Assembly: GCA_963579025.1 (NCBI GenBank)
Contig: CAUZFZ010000067.1
Location: 1 to 48,290, forward strand
Reading direction: 5' to 3'
Length of the DNA: 48,290 nucleotides
DNA from: CAUZFZ01 sp963579025
Lineage (GTDB): Bacteria; Planctomycetota; Planctomycetia; Planctomycetales; Planctomycetaceae
The notes beneath the pieces are model-generated. The model was given only the letters and a program-made list of their open reading frames with translations. It had not been told where the DNA came from and ran no database searches. The number at the start of each line of letters is the position of its first letter. Position 1 is the stretch's first letter. Positions 7,809 to 15,628 of this stretch are shown in pieces. A program made the position numbers and the translations under genes.

Positions 7809-10142
7809 CTACGGCGCCGCCGCTGCTGCCGCGACGGTCAGTTTGACGTTGGGCGATGTGGCCGCAAGCTTCGCTTTACCGACGGTCGCTTCACCTTTGA
7901 CACTCAGATTACTGATGGCGCCCAGTGCCGCATCTGCTGCAACTTTCAGGACGACTTCAACTTCGCTCTGGTCTGCCGGAATCTTGACCGCATCTACAGT
8001 GACTCCCTTCGGCAGATTCTGAAAGGCCAGAGTGATCTCGCCCTTGAGCGCCGGGTTACGTTCGACTTTGACTTTGGCCTTCAGTTCCTTTCCGACTTCG
8101 ACCTGTTCTGCCTCAGGTGTCAGAGCCAGAGTCATCGGTGCCTGCAGCTTTAAGGTGAAGCCGGGAACAGTCTGGACGACGGTGGTCTTGCCCTGTTTGA
8201 TCGTTCCGGTGAGCGCAGCCGTAAACTCACCAAGTGCGGCTTTGTCCGTGCCCGCGAACGTGATCACAATTTCATTCTTGTCTTTGGGGATCGGCTTGAG
8301 GCCAGCGGTCACGTTTGCTGGCAGACCGCCCTGCTTCGGGTCCGGTGTGACCGCGAGCGTGACGGCTTCATTGAAACCCTCGTCACGGTCGACGATGACC
8401 TTCAACGAACCGGTGAGCTGCTTACCGAAGACCACTTCCTGCACTTCAGTTCGCAGCCGAATCTGAGGTTTCGCACCCACGCCCAGAGCAACCTGTGCAT
8501 TCAGGTTCTCCGGTGCCCACGGAATAGCACTGAATCCGGCCTTCATCGCGACTTCGGTGTCGGCGACGACCTGAACGTCGCGGTCACCGATCTTCGCTGT
8601 GCCGACAATCTTCACGGACGCGACCTGGTTGAGCGGTGCATCACCGGTACCGGTCAGGGTGAGAGCCACCGCCTTCGCAGCAGGACCAAGCACTGTCGGT
8701 TGACTGGTTACGCCATCCGGCAGATCGACCGCCGCAATCTGAATCGGTCCGTTGTGGCCCTTGCGTACTACATTCACCTGTATGGACGCCGTGCCGCCAG
8801 CTCCAATGTTCACCGTGTTCGCGGCTACGGACAGCGTGAATCCAGTTTCGATCGGCAGCATCTCGACGCGATACGCGAACTCAGGTCCACCTCGGCGATG
8901 CAGCTCCTCAACGACCAGGACGTAATCCCCGTCAGCCGGGAAGGTGTAATCGAAGGACGGGTCACCGACTCCAAAATCTTCTTTCGAAGCGAGTGCTCCA
9001 CCATCCGCCTTCAGTAGCCGCAGATAGACCGATGTAGGTGAACCCTGCCGCCGAGTAACGCCGCGAAACGTGAACTTCTCGCCCTTCTTCGCAGTCAGAA
9101 CGAAGTGGTCCGAATCACCCGGCTTGTCGATGCGTCCGCAGGCCGTCTGACCGGTTTCAATACGTGTCGCCTGTTTGATCTCGTCGTTGGGCTCGGTTTC
9201 TACGACGACGGGACTGTCGCTGACGTGCAGGACAGTGAATCCGCTGCTGTTTCCGTTTGCCGAACGGGCTCCCACGTTCACCCAGTTGAGCGGGTGATCG
9301 GCTGGGATATTGACGTCGAAGGGAGCGACACTGGCCGCGTCGGTTCCGGCCACCGCCACCTTTGTCGCGACGCCACGTTGGACGGCCATCGGATACGGAG
9401 TGGACAGACGCGGGAAATCTCCGATGCGCAGTCGGTACAGGTGTCCGCCGCCGCCCTGATAACGAATGTCGCGGATCTCAACGAGATATTCGCCTGCGTC
9501 CTTGAATGTGAATTGCAGCCGGGCGTCGCCGCGGAGTGCCGGTTCGTCGTCGCTCCAGGCCAGCTCGCGGCCCTTAACGTCAAGGAGTCGAATGATCGGA
9601 TCGAGCGGTGAGCCAAGTCGTCGAGCTACTGCCTCGATCGCGATCCGCTGGCCGGCTGCGGCTTTGAATCGGTAGTAGTTGAATCCAAGCGAGGGGACTG
9701 CTCCGTCAACAGCAACGGGCAGAGTCAGTTCCTGGGCCTTTTCCGCCGTTGTATTGCCGGCTGCCTGAGCCACTGACGGCAGATCGTCCACGAGAATCAG
9801 TTTCAGACCAGACACGCCACCGGGCGTCGCGACACGAATACCGTGAACGCCAACCGCAGCGTCGGCGGGGACATTCAGCCGCCAGCTAACCTCAGCAGCG
9901 TTTTCACCATTTTTGTCGATGTCCGGGGTGAGCGTGCCCTCGGAGGGAAAGCTGGTCCAGACGTCGGCCGCACCGACAAGGTTGCCGCCTCGCAGTTTGA
10001 CGTCGGTGGCTTTGCCAGGCTCGACAGCCTGTGGGAATGTGCTCGATATCGACGGAACCTGGGCAAGTGCGGACGTGGCCATTGTCCCGGCGAGCAGAAC
10101 CGTCAGCAGAATGCGAAGACCGGCGTGTTGAGCGAGTGCCAT
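7809..10142 (-). CDS. Secreted protein with two pre-peptidase C-terminal (PPC) domains
   Basis: 777 residues with a signal peptide cut near ATSALAQ (about residue 28). An IPT/TIG-like module follows (FPQAVEPGKATDVKLRGGNL). A PPC domain at about 130-250 has NYYRFKAAAGQRIAIEAVARRLGSPLDPIIRLLD and YLVEIRDIRYQGGGGHLYRLRIG. A second PPC lies at about 320-430 (ACGRIDKPGDSDHFVLTAKKGEKFTF). The rest is Ig-like beta sandwich repeats (IQIAAVDLPDGV, VTLAVTPDP, ITLAFQNLPKGV), ending in Ala-rich AAAAAAP. PPC domains accompany secreted peptidases, but no peptidase catalytic domain is present. I infer a cell-surface adhesion or scaffold role. It is the upstream gene of an operon with the PSCyt protein, a common planctomycete pairing. 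Confidence 0.8.
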   Translation of the reverse strand: MALAQHAGLRILLTVLLAGTMATSALAQVPSISSTFPQAVEPGKATDVKLRGGNLVGAADVWTSFPSEGTLTPDIDKNGENAAEVSWRLNVPADAAVGVHGIRVATPGGVSGLKLILVDDLPSVAQAAGNTTAEKAQELTLPVAVDGAVPSLGFNYYRFKAAAGQRIAIEAVARRLGSPLDPIIRLLDVKGRELAWSDDEPALRGDARLQFTFKDAGEYLVEIRDIRYQGGGGHLYRLRIGDFPRLSTPYPMAVQRGVATKVAVAGTDAASVAPFDVNIPADHPLNWVNVGARSANGNSSGFTVLHVSDSPVVVETEPNDEIKQATRIETGQTACGRIDKPGDSDHFVLTAKKGEKFTFRGVTRRQGSPTSVYLRLLKADGGALASKEDFGVGDPSFDYTFPADGDYVLVVEELHRRGGPEFAYRVEMLPIETGFTLSVAANTVNIGAGGTASIQVNVVRKGHNGPIQIAAVDLPDGVTSQPTVLGPAAKAVALTLTGTGDAPLNQVASVKIVGTAKIGDRDVQVVADTEVAMKAGFSAIPWAPENLNAQVALGVGAKPQIRLRTEVQEVVFGKQLTGSLKVIVDRDEGFNEAVTLAVTPDPKQGGLPANVTAGLKPIPKDKNEIVITFAGTDKAALGEFTAALTGTIKQGKTTVVQTVPGFTLKLQAPMTLALTPEAEQVEVGKELKAKVKVERNPALKGEITLAFQNLPKGVTVDAVKIPADQSEVEVVLKVAADAALGAISNLSVKGEATVGKAKLAATSPNVKLTVAAAAAAP

Positions 10143-10361
10143 GAAACCTCTCCGGGCGAGTTGGCAGAGCGTGGGGCGGGGGCGGGGCGTTGACTTCGAC
10201 GAAGCTCGGGGCGGGAAGCATACAAGCTTGTTGATGCGTCATGTTACGCAATCACACGTGAGACCGTCAAAGACACGCGCGGTGCCACTCCGAGTGAGGC
10301 CCGCTCCAGTGCTGTGCACATCCCTGGCAAGGTCGAATCCGGCGGGAGATAAAAGGGAAAT

Positions 10362-10442
10362 CCCACGGATGGCAGGGCGGGCCCACGGATGAACGAACGC
10401 GGACGGTAACTTCATCCGTGGGTCCGCCCTGCCATCCGTGGG
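10362..10442. repeat. Inverted repeat with 32-bp arms (REP/MITE-like)
   Basis: The left arm (10362-10393) and right arm (10411-10442) match over 32 bp with a single mismatch around a 17-base loop. Each arm contains the decamer CCCACGGATG twice, separated by GCAGGGCGGG. On the plus strand a T8 run follows 8 bases after the stem. No gene ends into it, so a terminator function is not evident; a mobile or REP-like repeat is likely. Confidence 0.7.
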
Positions 10443-10858
10443 CAGAAACCTTTTTTTTACACGTTTGAAGGCTCAAAACGGCCGATGTGATCTCAAGTTA
10501 AGCCGTCTCAAGATGTGCATAGCAGTGGGCTCGCTCGCACGTAATTAACGACGTGCACTTATTCCGAAACTCACGGTCGGGAATGCCGTGTTGCTGAAGC
10601 TCCGACTTCTCGTCCCGCCAGACGCGCTGCGAGAATCTGAGTAACGTCCGACTACGGCGGAGCTTCGGCGGGCGATATTTCAGGGCTGGAGTTTCTGAAT
10701 CAGACGGTGAGGTCGTGCACCCACATCCAGTCCGGAAACGAGCGGGGACAAATGGTCAGAAGTCCCGCCCAAGTGAACGCAAATACCGGTATCCGCAAGA
10801 GTTCTGCACTGGCAGGGCAGGTCGGGGGTCATCGGGTATCTGGAGTAAACAATGCCTG

Positions 10859-10886
10859 TTGACCGGTTCTGTAATATGGATACAAT
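10859..10886 (+). promoter_or_regulatory. Sigma70-like promoter for the response regulator
   Basis: TTGACC (10859-10864), a 16-base spacer, then TACAAT (10881-10886). The predicted transcription start near 10893 leaves a leader of about 145 bases before ATG 11040. The leader has the ribosome-binding-like AAGGGATGG 10 bases upstream of the start. The match is good by eye; planctomycete promoter usage is not well constrained. Confidence 0.5.
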
Positions 10887-11039
10887 CGGAACCTACGCTA
10901 ATTCCGGTAAGATCGGATTAACTGGTAGAACCCGTAAAGTCGATACAACCGCTGGGATACGCAACCGAGGGATCGGCACGGACGTCACCCACGGGCTGGT
11001 TCTGACTGGCTCGTCCATTTCAAGGGATGGATCAACAGC

Positions 11040-11624
11040 ATGAAGACAGTCTTCACCACTGGCGAGGCGGCCAAAATTTGTAAGGTCAGTCAGCAAACCA
11101 TTATCCGGTGCTTTGATTCCGGGCAGCTCAAAGGATTCCGAGTTCCGGGATCGCGTTTTCGCCGGATTCCTCGCGACGTCCTGTACAAGTTCATGAAGGA
11201 AAACGGGATTCCGACGGACGCCTTGGAGAGTGGCAAGCGCAAGGCGCTCATCGTCGATGACGACGAAGAACTGGTCGAGTTGATCAAAGACGTGCTGGAC
11301 ATGGACGGTCGCTTTGAAGTCCGCACGGCCAACAACGGTTTTGAAGCGGGCATGTTGGTCAAGGAATACCATCCCGACATCATCGTGCTGGACGTCATGC
11401 TTCCCGACATCAACGGGAAGGAAGTCTGCCAGCGGGTTCGCGGCGATACGACGCTGGACGATTGCCAGATCATCTGCATCAGTGGCATGGTCGAGGCTGA
11501 CAAGATCGACGAGTTGCGTGATGCCGGAGCCAACGACTTCATGCAGAAGCCGTTCGAAATCGAAAAGCTGATTCACCGAATCTGTCGGCTCCTTGATGTC
11601 GAACCCGTGGCAACGGCCACATAG
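11040..11624 (+). CDS. Response regulator with N-terminal HTH and C-terminal receiver
   Basis: 194 residues. Residues 4-52 are a MerR/excisionase-like HTH (FTTGEAAKICKVSQQTIIRC, then GQLKGFRVPGSRFRRIP). Residues 67-185 are a REC domain with the acidic pocket D73-D75, phospho-acceptor D118 (IIVLDVMLPDINGKEV), S148 (ICISGM) and K170 (FMQKPF). The usual order in transcriptional response regulators is receiver first; here the DNA-binding part is first and short. Such proteins recur in planctomycetes. It is followed by a terminator and then a histidine kinase, the likely partner. An excisionase-like HTH may bind DNA weakly and dimerise on phosphorylation; this is inferred. Confidence 0.85.
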   Translation: MKTVFTTGEAAKICKVSQQTIIRCFDSGQLKGFRVPGSRFRRIPRDVLYKFMKENGIPTDALESGKRKALIVDDDEELVELIKDVLDMDGRFEVRTANNGFEAGMLVKEYHPDIIVLDVMLPDINGKEVCQRVRGDTTLDDCQIICISGMVEADKIDELRDAGANDFMQKPFEIEKLIHRICRLLDVEPVATAT

Positions 11625-11654
11625 TCAACATGTATTGACCCCATTGAACCACCT

Positions 11655-11692
11655 ACGCAGCAGCAGGGAATTTCCTGTTGCTGCGTTTTTTG
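11655..11692 (+). terminator. Intrinsic terminator after the response regulator
   Basis: ACGCAGCAGCAGGGAA folds back on TTTCCTGTTGCTGCGT (one G-T pair and one A-C/G-T position), followed by TTTTTTG. It lies 31 bases after the regulator's stop and before the kinase start. This argues against the TTG at 11678, inside the hairpin, being the kinase start. Confidence 0.75.
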
Positions 11693-11725
11693 TTTCCGTC
11701 CCATGAAACCTCGGCGTCCGCCGAA

Positions 11726-12895
11726 ATGACCACCGATACCTGCCACGTGGACTCGCTGCGGCTGATTCAACGGGCCTTGCCTGTCGAATCTGTGTCGTCG
11801 CTGTTGGAAGCGATCGCGCGGACATGGGATGAAACGACTCAGTCAACGGGGTGCTTTGTTTCTCTGCTGCACGGCGGGCGAATCGAAGGTTTGCTGATTC
11901 GGGCCGGCGAATCGCAGTACATATCACAGACGTCCGACACCTGGACGGCCAGCGTCGCCGCGGAAGCCCTGGCGAGTTGCAATGACTCGGCAACTCTCGA
12001 TTCGATGACACTGGTCCCGTTTGAGTTTTCGCACCGACAGCTCGGTGGAGTACTGCTGTTCGGATCGCTGGACGTCGAGCATTCCGAGCGCCTTGCCGAT
12101 GTCAGCGCCCGACTCATCGAACAACTCAATCGAACGTCAGAGTCAGCAGCCGTCCCCAGTGTGAGCCGCGTGGACACCGATTCGCTGTCGCCGGATCTTC
12201 AGCGACGTCTGCGAGACATGAAGCTCGAAGCCATGGCCGAGTTTTCAGCAGGCGCCGGGCATGAAATCAACAATCCCGTGGCCACAATCGTCGGCCGCTC
12301 CGGTCTGCTGCTGAGGTCTGAGACTGATCCGGAGAGGCGGCGGGGTCTGGAAACGATCGGCGGCCAGGCACTGCGCATCCGCGACATGATTGGCGACGCG
12401 ATGACGTTCGCCCGTCCACCCGAACCGGCTTGTGAGGCAATGATCCCGACCAGCCACATCCGGTCGGTGATTGACGCGCTGAAGGAGCGTCTGTCGCAAC
12501 AGGGCACCGAGGTGCACTGCGAGCTGGACGAGTCAATCCGCATCAATGCGGACCGGGAGCAGTTTTGTGTGGTCGTGTCGTGCCTGATCAGAAACAGCTT
12601 GGAGGCATTGCGGACGAGCGGACATATCAACGTTACGCTTCTGGAGGATTCGATGGACCTTGGAATGGCGCGGCTGATTGTGCAGGACGACGGCCCAGGG
12701 CTGTCTCAGATCGAGACCGAACATTTGTTCGATCCATTTTTCTCTGGTCGTCAGGCGGGGCGCGGGCTTGGCTTCGGTCTGTCCCGATGCTGGCAGATTC
12801 TCAGGCAACATGGCGGGTGGATCGACGTGATGCCTGACTGTGGTAAAGACGGATTTGGGATTCAGGCGGTGTGGCCGCTGGCGAGGGAGGCTTAA
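11726..12895 (+). CDS. Soluble sensor histidine kinase (GAF-like, HisKA, HATPase_c)
   Basis: 389 residues from ATG 11726, chosen because the upstream TTG (11678) lies within a terminator. There is no membrane segment, so it is cytoplasmic. Residues about 10-135 look GAF-like (LLEAIARTWDETTQSTGCFV, LGGVLLFGSLD). The HisKA H-box is at 173-185 with H179 (AGAGHEINNPVATI). The ATPase domain has the N-box LIRNSLEAL (N290), G1 box DDGPG (321-325), F box LFDPFFSG and G2 box GRGLGFGLS (345-353). It probably phosphorylates the response regulator just upstream, although the two are separated by a terminator and may be transcribed unequally. The signal sensed by the GAF-like part is unknown. Confidence 0.85.
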   Translation: MTTDTCHVDSLRLIQRALPVESVSSLLEAIARTWDETTQSTGCFVSLLHGGRIEGLLIRAGESQYISQTSDTWTASVAAEALASCNDSATLDSMTLVPFEFSHRQLGGVLLFGSLDVEHSERLADVSARLIEQLNRTSESAAVPSVSRVDTDSLSPDLQRRLRDMKLEAMAEFSAGAGHEINNPVATIVGRSGLLLRSETDPERRRGLETIGGQALRIRDMIGDAMTFARPPEPACEAMIPTSHIRSVIDALKERLSQQGTEVHCELDESIRINADREQFCVVVSCLIRNSLEALRTSGHINVTLLEDSMDLGMARLIVQDDGPGLSQIETEHLFDPFFSGRQAGRGLGFGLSRCWQILRQHGGWIDVMPDCGKDGFGIQAVWPLAREA

Positions 12896-12900
12896 CAGGG

Positions 12901-13458
12901 ATGTCAGTTGAAGACGTTTTGGCGAAGACGATTCGTGAACGCCGCACAATTCACGCGTTCAAGCCAGAGTGCCCACCGTTTGATGCCGTCCGCTCAGCCA
13001 TCGACCTGGCTCGCTGGGCCCCGAACCATCATCACACGGAACCATGGCGTTTCATCCACCCGGGGCCGGAGACGGTTTCGCGGATTGTTGATTTGAACGC
13101 CTCTCTGGTGAGCGAAGCCAAAGGTCGAGAAGCGGGTGAAGCCAAACGTCTGCGGTGGAGCGAGGTACCGGGCTGGCTGATCGTGACCTGCGATCGCTCG
13201 GACGACGAAGTCCGCCAGAAAGAGGATTACGCAGCCTGCTGCTGCGCCATCCAGAATCTGTCACTGGTGCTGTGGAACCACAATATCGGCGTGAAATGGA
13301 CGACCGGCGCCGTCACACGACACCCGGACTTTTTCGATCTGCTGGGCATTGATTCTGCAGCATGCACTGTCGTCGGCCTGCTGTGGTACGGGTACTTCGA
13401 TGAGCCTCCCACTCAGACTCGCAAAGAGACCGACGAGATCCTGACGATGTTGCCATGA
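12901..13458 (+). CDS. Nitroreductase-family flavoprotein
   Basis: 185 residues from ATG 12901, five bases after the kinase stop, so probably co-transcribed. The FMN-phosphate-binding signature RERRTIHAF is at residues 11-19, ARWAPNHHHTEPWRF follows at about 37-51, and the C-terminal half has YAACCCAIQNLSLVLWNHNIGVKW (helices E/F) and the late GLLWYGYFDEPP. Family members are FMN-dependent NAD(P)H oxidoreductases; the substrate cannot be inferred. The GVKWTTGA segment resembles the YdjA-like subgroup. Three consecutive cysteines (CCC) are notable. It is convergent with the DUF1501 gene, 36 bases apart. Confidence 0.8.
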   Translation: MSVEDVLAKTIRERRTIHAFKPECPPFDAVRSAIDLARWAPNHHHTEPWRFIHPGPETVSRIVDLNASLVSEAKGREAGEAKRLRWSEVPGWLIVTCDRSDDEVRQKEDYAACCCAIQNLSLVLWNHNIGVKWTTGAVTRHPDFFDLLGIDSAACTVVGLLWYGYFDEPPTQTRKETDEILTMLP

Positions 13459-13494
13459 CCAGCGACCTCGGCAATTCAGCAATCTCTTACTGCA

Positions 13495-14874
13495 CTATGC
13501 CAGCAGGTCGTGGACGACGCGGCCGTGGACGTCGGTCAGACGGAAATCACGGCCGCCGTAGCGATAGGTCAACCGGGTGTGATCCAGACCCAGCAGGTGC
13601 AGCATTGTGGCGTGCAGGTCGTGCAGGTGGACTTTGTTGACGACCGCCGTCTGCCCGGTCGGATCTGTTTCGCCATAGCGCAGCCCGCCTTTGACTCCGC
13701 CACCGGCCATCCAGATTGTGAAGCCGACGTTGTTGTGGTCGCGGCCTTTGTTCTTGTTGAGAATCGGCGGCCGACCGAACTCACCCGTCCACACGACCAG
13801 AGTTTCATCAAGCAGTCCGCGTTCCTTCAGGTCCGACAACAGCGCTGCCACCGGCTGGTCCGATGCACGAGCCAGCCGGGGATGCCCTTCGAAGATGTCC
13901 ACATGGTGATCCCAGAATCCGTGATTCACCTGGACGAACCGCACGCCCGATTCCACGAACCGTCGCGCCATCAGGCACGCCCGACCGATGTTGTCGGTGG
14001 GTTCCTGATTCACTCCGTAGCGGTCCAGCATGTGTTTTGGCTCGCGTTCGACATCCATCAATTCCGGCATGGAACTCTGCATGTGGAAAGCCAGCTCATA
14101 GCTTTGGATGAGGCTTTCCAGACGCTCGTTCACTTGATCCTGAGCAAGTCGCTCGGCATTGATGGTCCGCAGCAGGTCGAGCTGTCGCCGCTGTTCGGCC
14201 GATGTGAATTTCGAGTTTGTCGTGAACGGCAGCGACACGTCTTTGATCGATCGCGCCCCTTTGCCGTCACCGACGCCACCGTTACCGATCGCTGTGCCCG
14301 AGCACGCTGGTGGGAGAAATGCACTGCCGTACTTCTGCCCGCCGCCGGCCGAAAAGTCGGGATTCAACGTGACGAAGCCCGGCAGCGACTGGTTTTCCGT
14401 ACCCAGCCCGTAGGTGACCCACGAACCGACCGACGGACGCACGAACTGAAAGCTGCCGGTCAGCATCTGCAGGATGGCCTGAGGATGATTGCCGACGTCC
14501 GTGTGCATCGAATTGACGACGCATAAATCGTCTGCGTGTTTCGCTGTCTGCGCAAACAGCTCGGAAACGGGCAAACCACACTCGCCGTATCGCTGAAATG
14601 ACCAGGGCGATTGAAAGTACTTCCGGCCGCCGCCGAGGTCTTCATCGTGCCGCTTCGACAGCTCTGGTCTGTAATCGAACGAGTCAACCTGTGAGACACC
14701 GCCGCGCATGAACAGAAAGATCACGCGTTTCGCACGCGGTGCGATATGCGGAGACTGAGCAGCCAATGGGTTGCCCGCTGCGGATGCTTCGTTCAGGAGA
14801 CTCTGCAGGGCCAGCCAGCCGAAGCCGGCACCAGACGTCTGCAGCATCTCGCGTCGCGAAACCAAGTGATTCAT
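13495..14874 (-). CDS. DUF1501 exported protein
   Basis: 459 residues. The N-terminus is a twin-arginine leader (SRREMLQTSGAGFGWLAL). Landmarks of DUF1501 (alkaline-phosphatase-like fold) are RVIFLFMRGGVSQVDSFDYR, ACLMARRFVESGVRFVQVNHG, ETLVVWTGEFGRPP and the C-terminal GRDFRLTDVHGRVVHDLLA. DUF1501 genes usually sit directly after a PSCyt gene, as at 39565. Here vapBC lies in between, and the ATG of this gene overlaps the vapC stop by four bases (ATGA), so its translation is probably coupled to the toxin. Function is unestablished; a periplasmic phosphatase or sulfatase-like role is only suggested by fold. Confidence 0.85.
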   Translation of the reverse strand: MNHLVSRREMLQTSGAGFGWLALQSLLNEASAAGNPLAAQSPHIAPRAKRVIFLFMRGGVSQVDSFDYRPELSKRHDEDLGGGRKYFQSPWSFQRYGECGLPVSELFAQTAKHADDLCVVNSMHTDVGNHPQAILQMLTGSFQFVRPSVGSWVTYGLGTENQSLPGFVTLNPDFSAGGGQKYGSAFLPPACSGTAIGNGGVGDGKGARSIKDVSLPFTTNSKFTSAEQRRQLDLLRTINAERLAQDQVNERLESLIQSYELAFHMQSSMPELMDVEREPKHMLDRYGVNQEPTDNIGRACLMARRFVESGVRFVQVNHGFWDHHVDIFEGHPRLARASDQPVAALLSDLKERGLLDETLVVWTGEFGRPPILNKNKGRDHNNVGFTIWMAGGGVKGGLRYGETDPTGQTAVVNKVHLHDLHATMLHLLGLDHTRLTYRYGGRDFRLTDVHGRVVHDLLA

Positions 14875-15320
14875 GCCCGGCTCCAGTTGACAACCCCAAG
14901 CCCTTCCACACGTTGAAAGTGCTTAACGTTATTCGTCACGAGTGTCCCGTTGAGACTCACGGCGTGTGCTGCGATCAGCAGGTCCATTCCACCAATCGGC
15001 TGACCGACCGACTCCAGTGCATGTCGGATTCGACCAGACTCTTCTGCGCATCCCCGTGCGTCGTAGTCGATCCTCTCAAACGGCGTCAGCGCTTTTCTGA
15101 TGGCAGATATTTCCTTGTCAAACTCATTGCTGCGGTGGGCGCCATACTCGAGTTCCGACACTGTGATTGCAGAAACGGCGATCGTGTCGCCCTGGGACTG
15201 AGCTTCACGGCACCGATCCACAAGCCTGCGTGCGCGGTTGCGGCGGGAGACCTGACGCTGCCCGGACTTCAATCCGCGGATCATGAAGACCAACGTGTCT
15301 GTATCAAGCATGTACATCAT
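14871..15320 (-). CDS. vapC: VapC-type PIN-domain toxin
   Basis: 149 residues. PIN-domain nuclease signatures are visible: MLDTDTLVF with D6, SELEYG with E56, and GGMDLLIAAHA with D113, followed by VTNNVKHFQRV where many PIN domains carry a fourth acid and VapCs often have TNN. Its start overlaps the vapB stop (ATGA, 15317-15320). VapC toxins are Mg-dependent RNases that cut tRNA or rRNA and are held inactive by VapB; the exact target here is unknown. The acidic residues are intact, so it is probably functional. It sits unusually between a PSCyt gene and its DUF1501 partner. Confidence 0.88.
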   Translation of the reverse strand: MMYMLDTDTLVFMIRGLKSGQRQVSRRNRARRLVDRCREAQSQGDTIAVSAITVSELEYGAHRSNEFDKEISAIRKALTPFERIDYDARGCAEESGRIRHALESVGQPIGGMDLLIAAHAVSLNGTLVTNNVKHFQRVEGLGVVNWSRA

Positions 15321-15547
15321 TGATCCCAGACCCGCTGCTGCGGTTCTGGCTGCTGTCGGCCCTCTGACATGAAGTCATCCGACAGTTCCTTGACGCCTTC
15401 TTCGAACACTTCCCAAGGGTCTCGGGGTGTCACCGTAAATCCTTCTGACGTCCTTTGCAGGTGGACTTCGTCTGTTTCAACACGAAACTCTTTCGGAAGT
15501 CGTATCGCCTGACTTCGCCCGTTCATGAAGACCTTTGCTATCGCCAT
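15317..15547 (-). CDS. vapB: VapB-type AbrB/MazE-fold antitoxin
   Basis: 76 residues. The N-terminal half is the swapped-hairpin DNA-binding fold (AKVFMNGRSQAIRLPKEFR), characteristic of VapB. The C-terminal acidic and aromatic tail (DPWEVFEEGVKELSDDFM) should wrap around VapC. The strong ribosome-binding site GAGGAGAAGG lies 8 bases upstream of ATG. The 81-base gap upstream holds a candidate promoter and an operator-like repeat, so the pair is likely autorepressed by the VapBC complex. Confidence 0.88.
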   Translation of the reverse strand: MAIAKVFMNGRSQAIRLPKEFRVETDEVHLQRTSEGFTVTPRDPWEVFEEGVKELSDDFMSEGRQQPEPQQRVWDQ

Positions 15548-15571
15548 GTGCTTTCCTTCTCCTCAGCGAGA

Positions 15572-15612
15572 ATACACCATTACGTATATATCATTCCGGA
15601 CAGGATGAGCAA
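15572..15612 (-). promoter_or_regulatory. Candidate vapBC promoter and operator
   Basis: On the minus strand TTGCTC (15612-15607), a 16-base spacer and TATATA (15590-15585) form a sigma70-like pair. Overlapping it, ATAC and GTAT half-sites lie in ATACACCATTACGTAT (15572-15587, plus strand), a possible VapB operator. The position is 25 or more bases upstream of the vapB start. This suggests vapBC, and through overlap DUF1501, can be expressed separately from the upstream PSCyt gene. Confidence 0.4.
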
Positions 15613-15628
15613 CGGGAAGCGGAATCTG

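Larger units (their letters stand above)
10143..11039. other. 897-bp intergenic region between divergent genes
   Basis: No convincing gene. It holds a large hairpin (10362-10442) followed by a run of eight T (10451-10458), a small hairpin GCACGT/ACGTGC (10537-10556), and a sigma70-like promoter (10859-10886) facing the response regulator. The short frames here have no protein-like character. The remainder shows nothing I recognise. Confidence 0.6.

Noticed and set aside
11678..11725. TTG start giving a 16-residue longer kinase
   Set aside because: It lies inside the terminator hairpin of the response regulator; ATG 11726 is better.
13510..14526. Long open frame antisense to the DUF1501 gene
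   Set aside because: It is the complement of a strongly supported gene; its translation has no recognisable domain and reflects codon bias.
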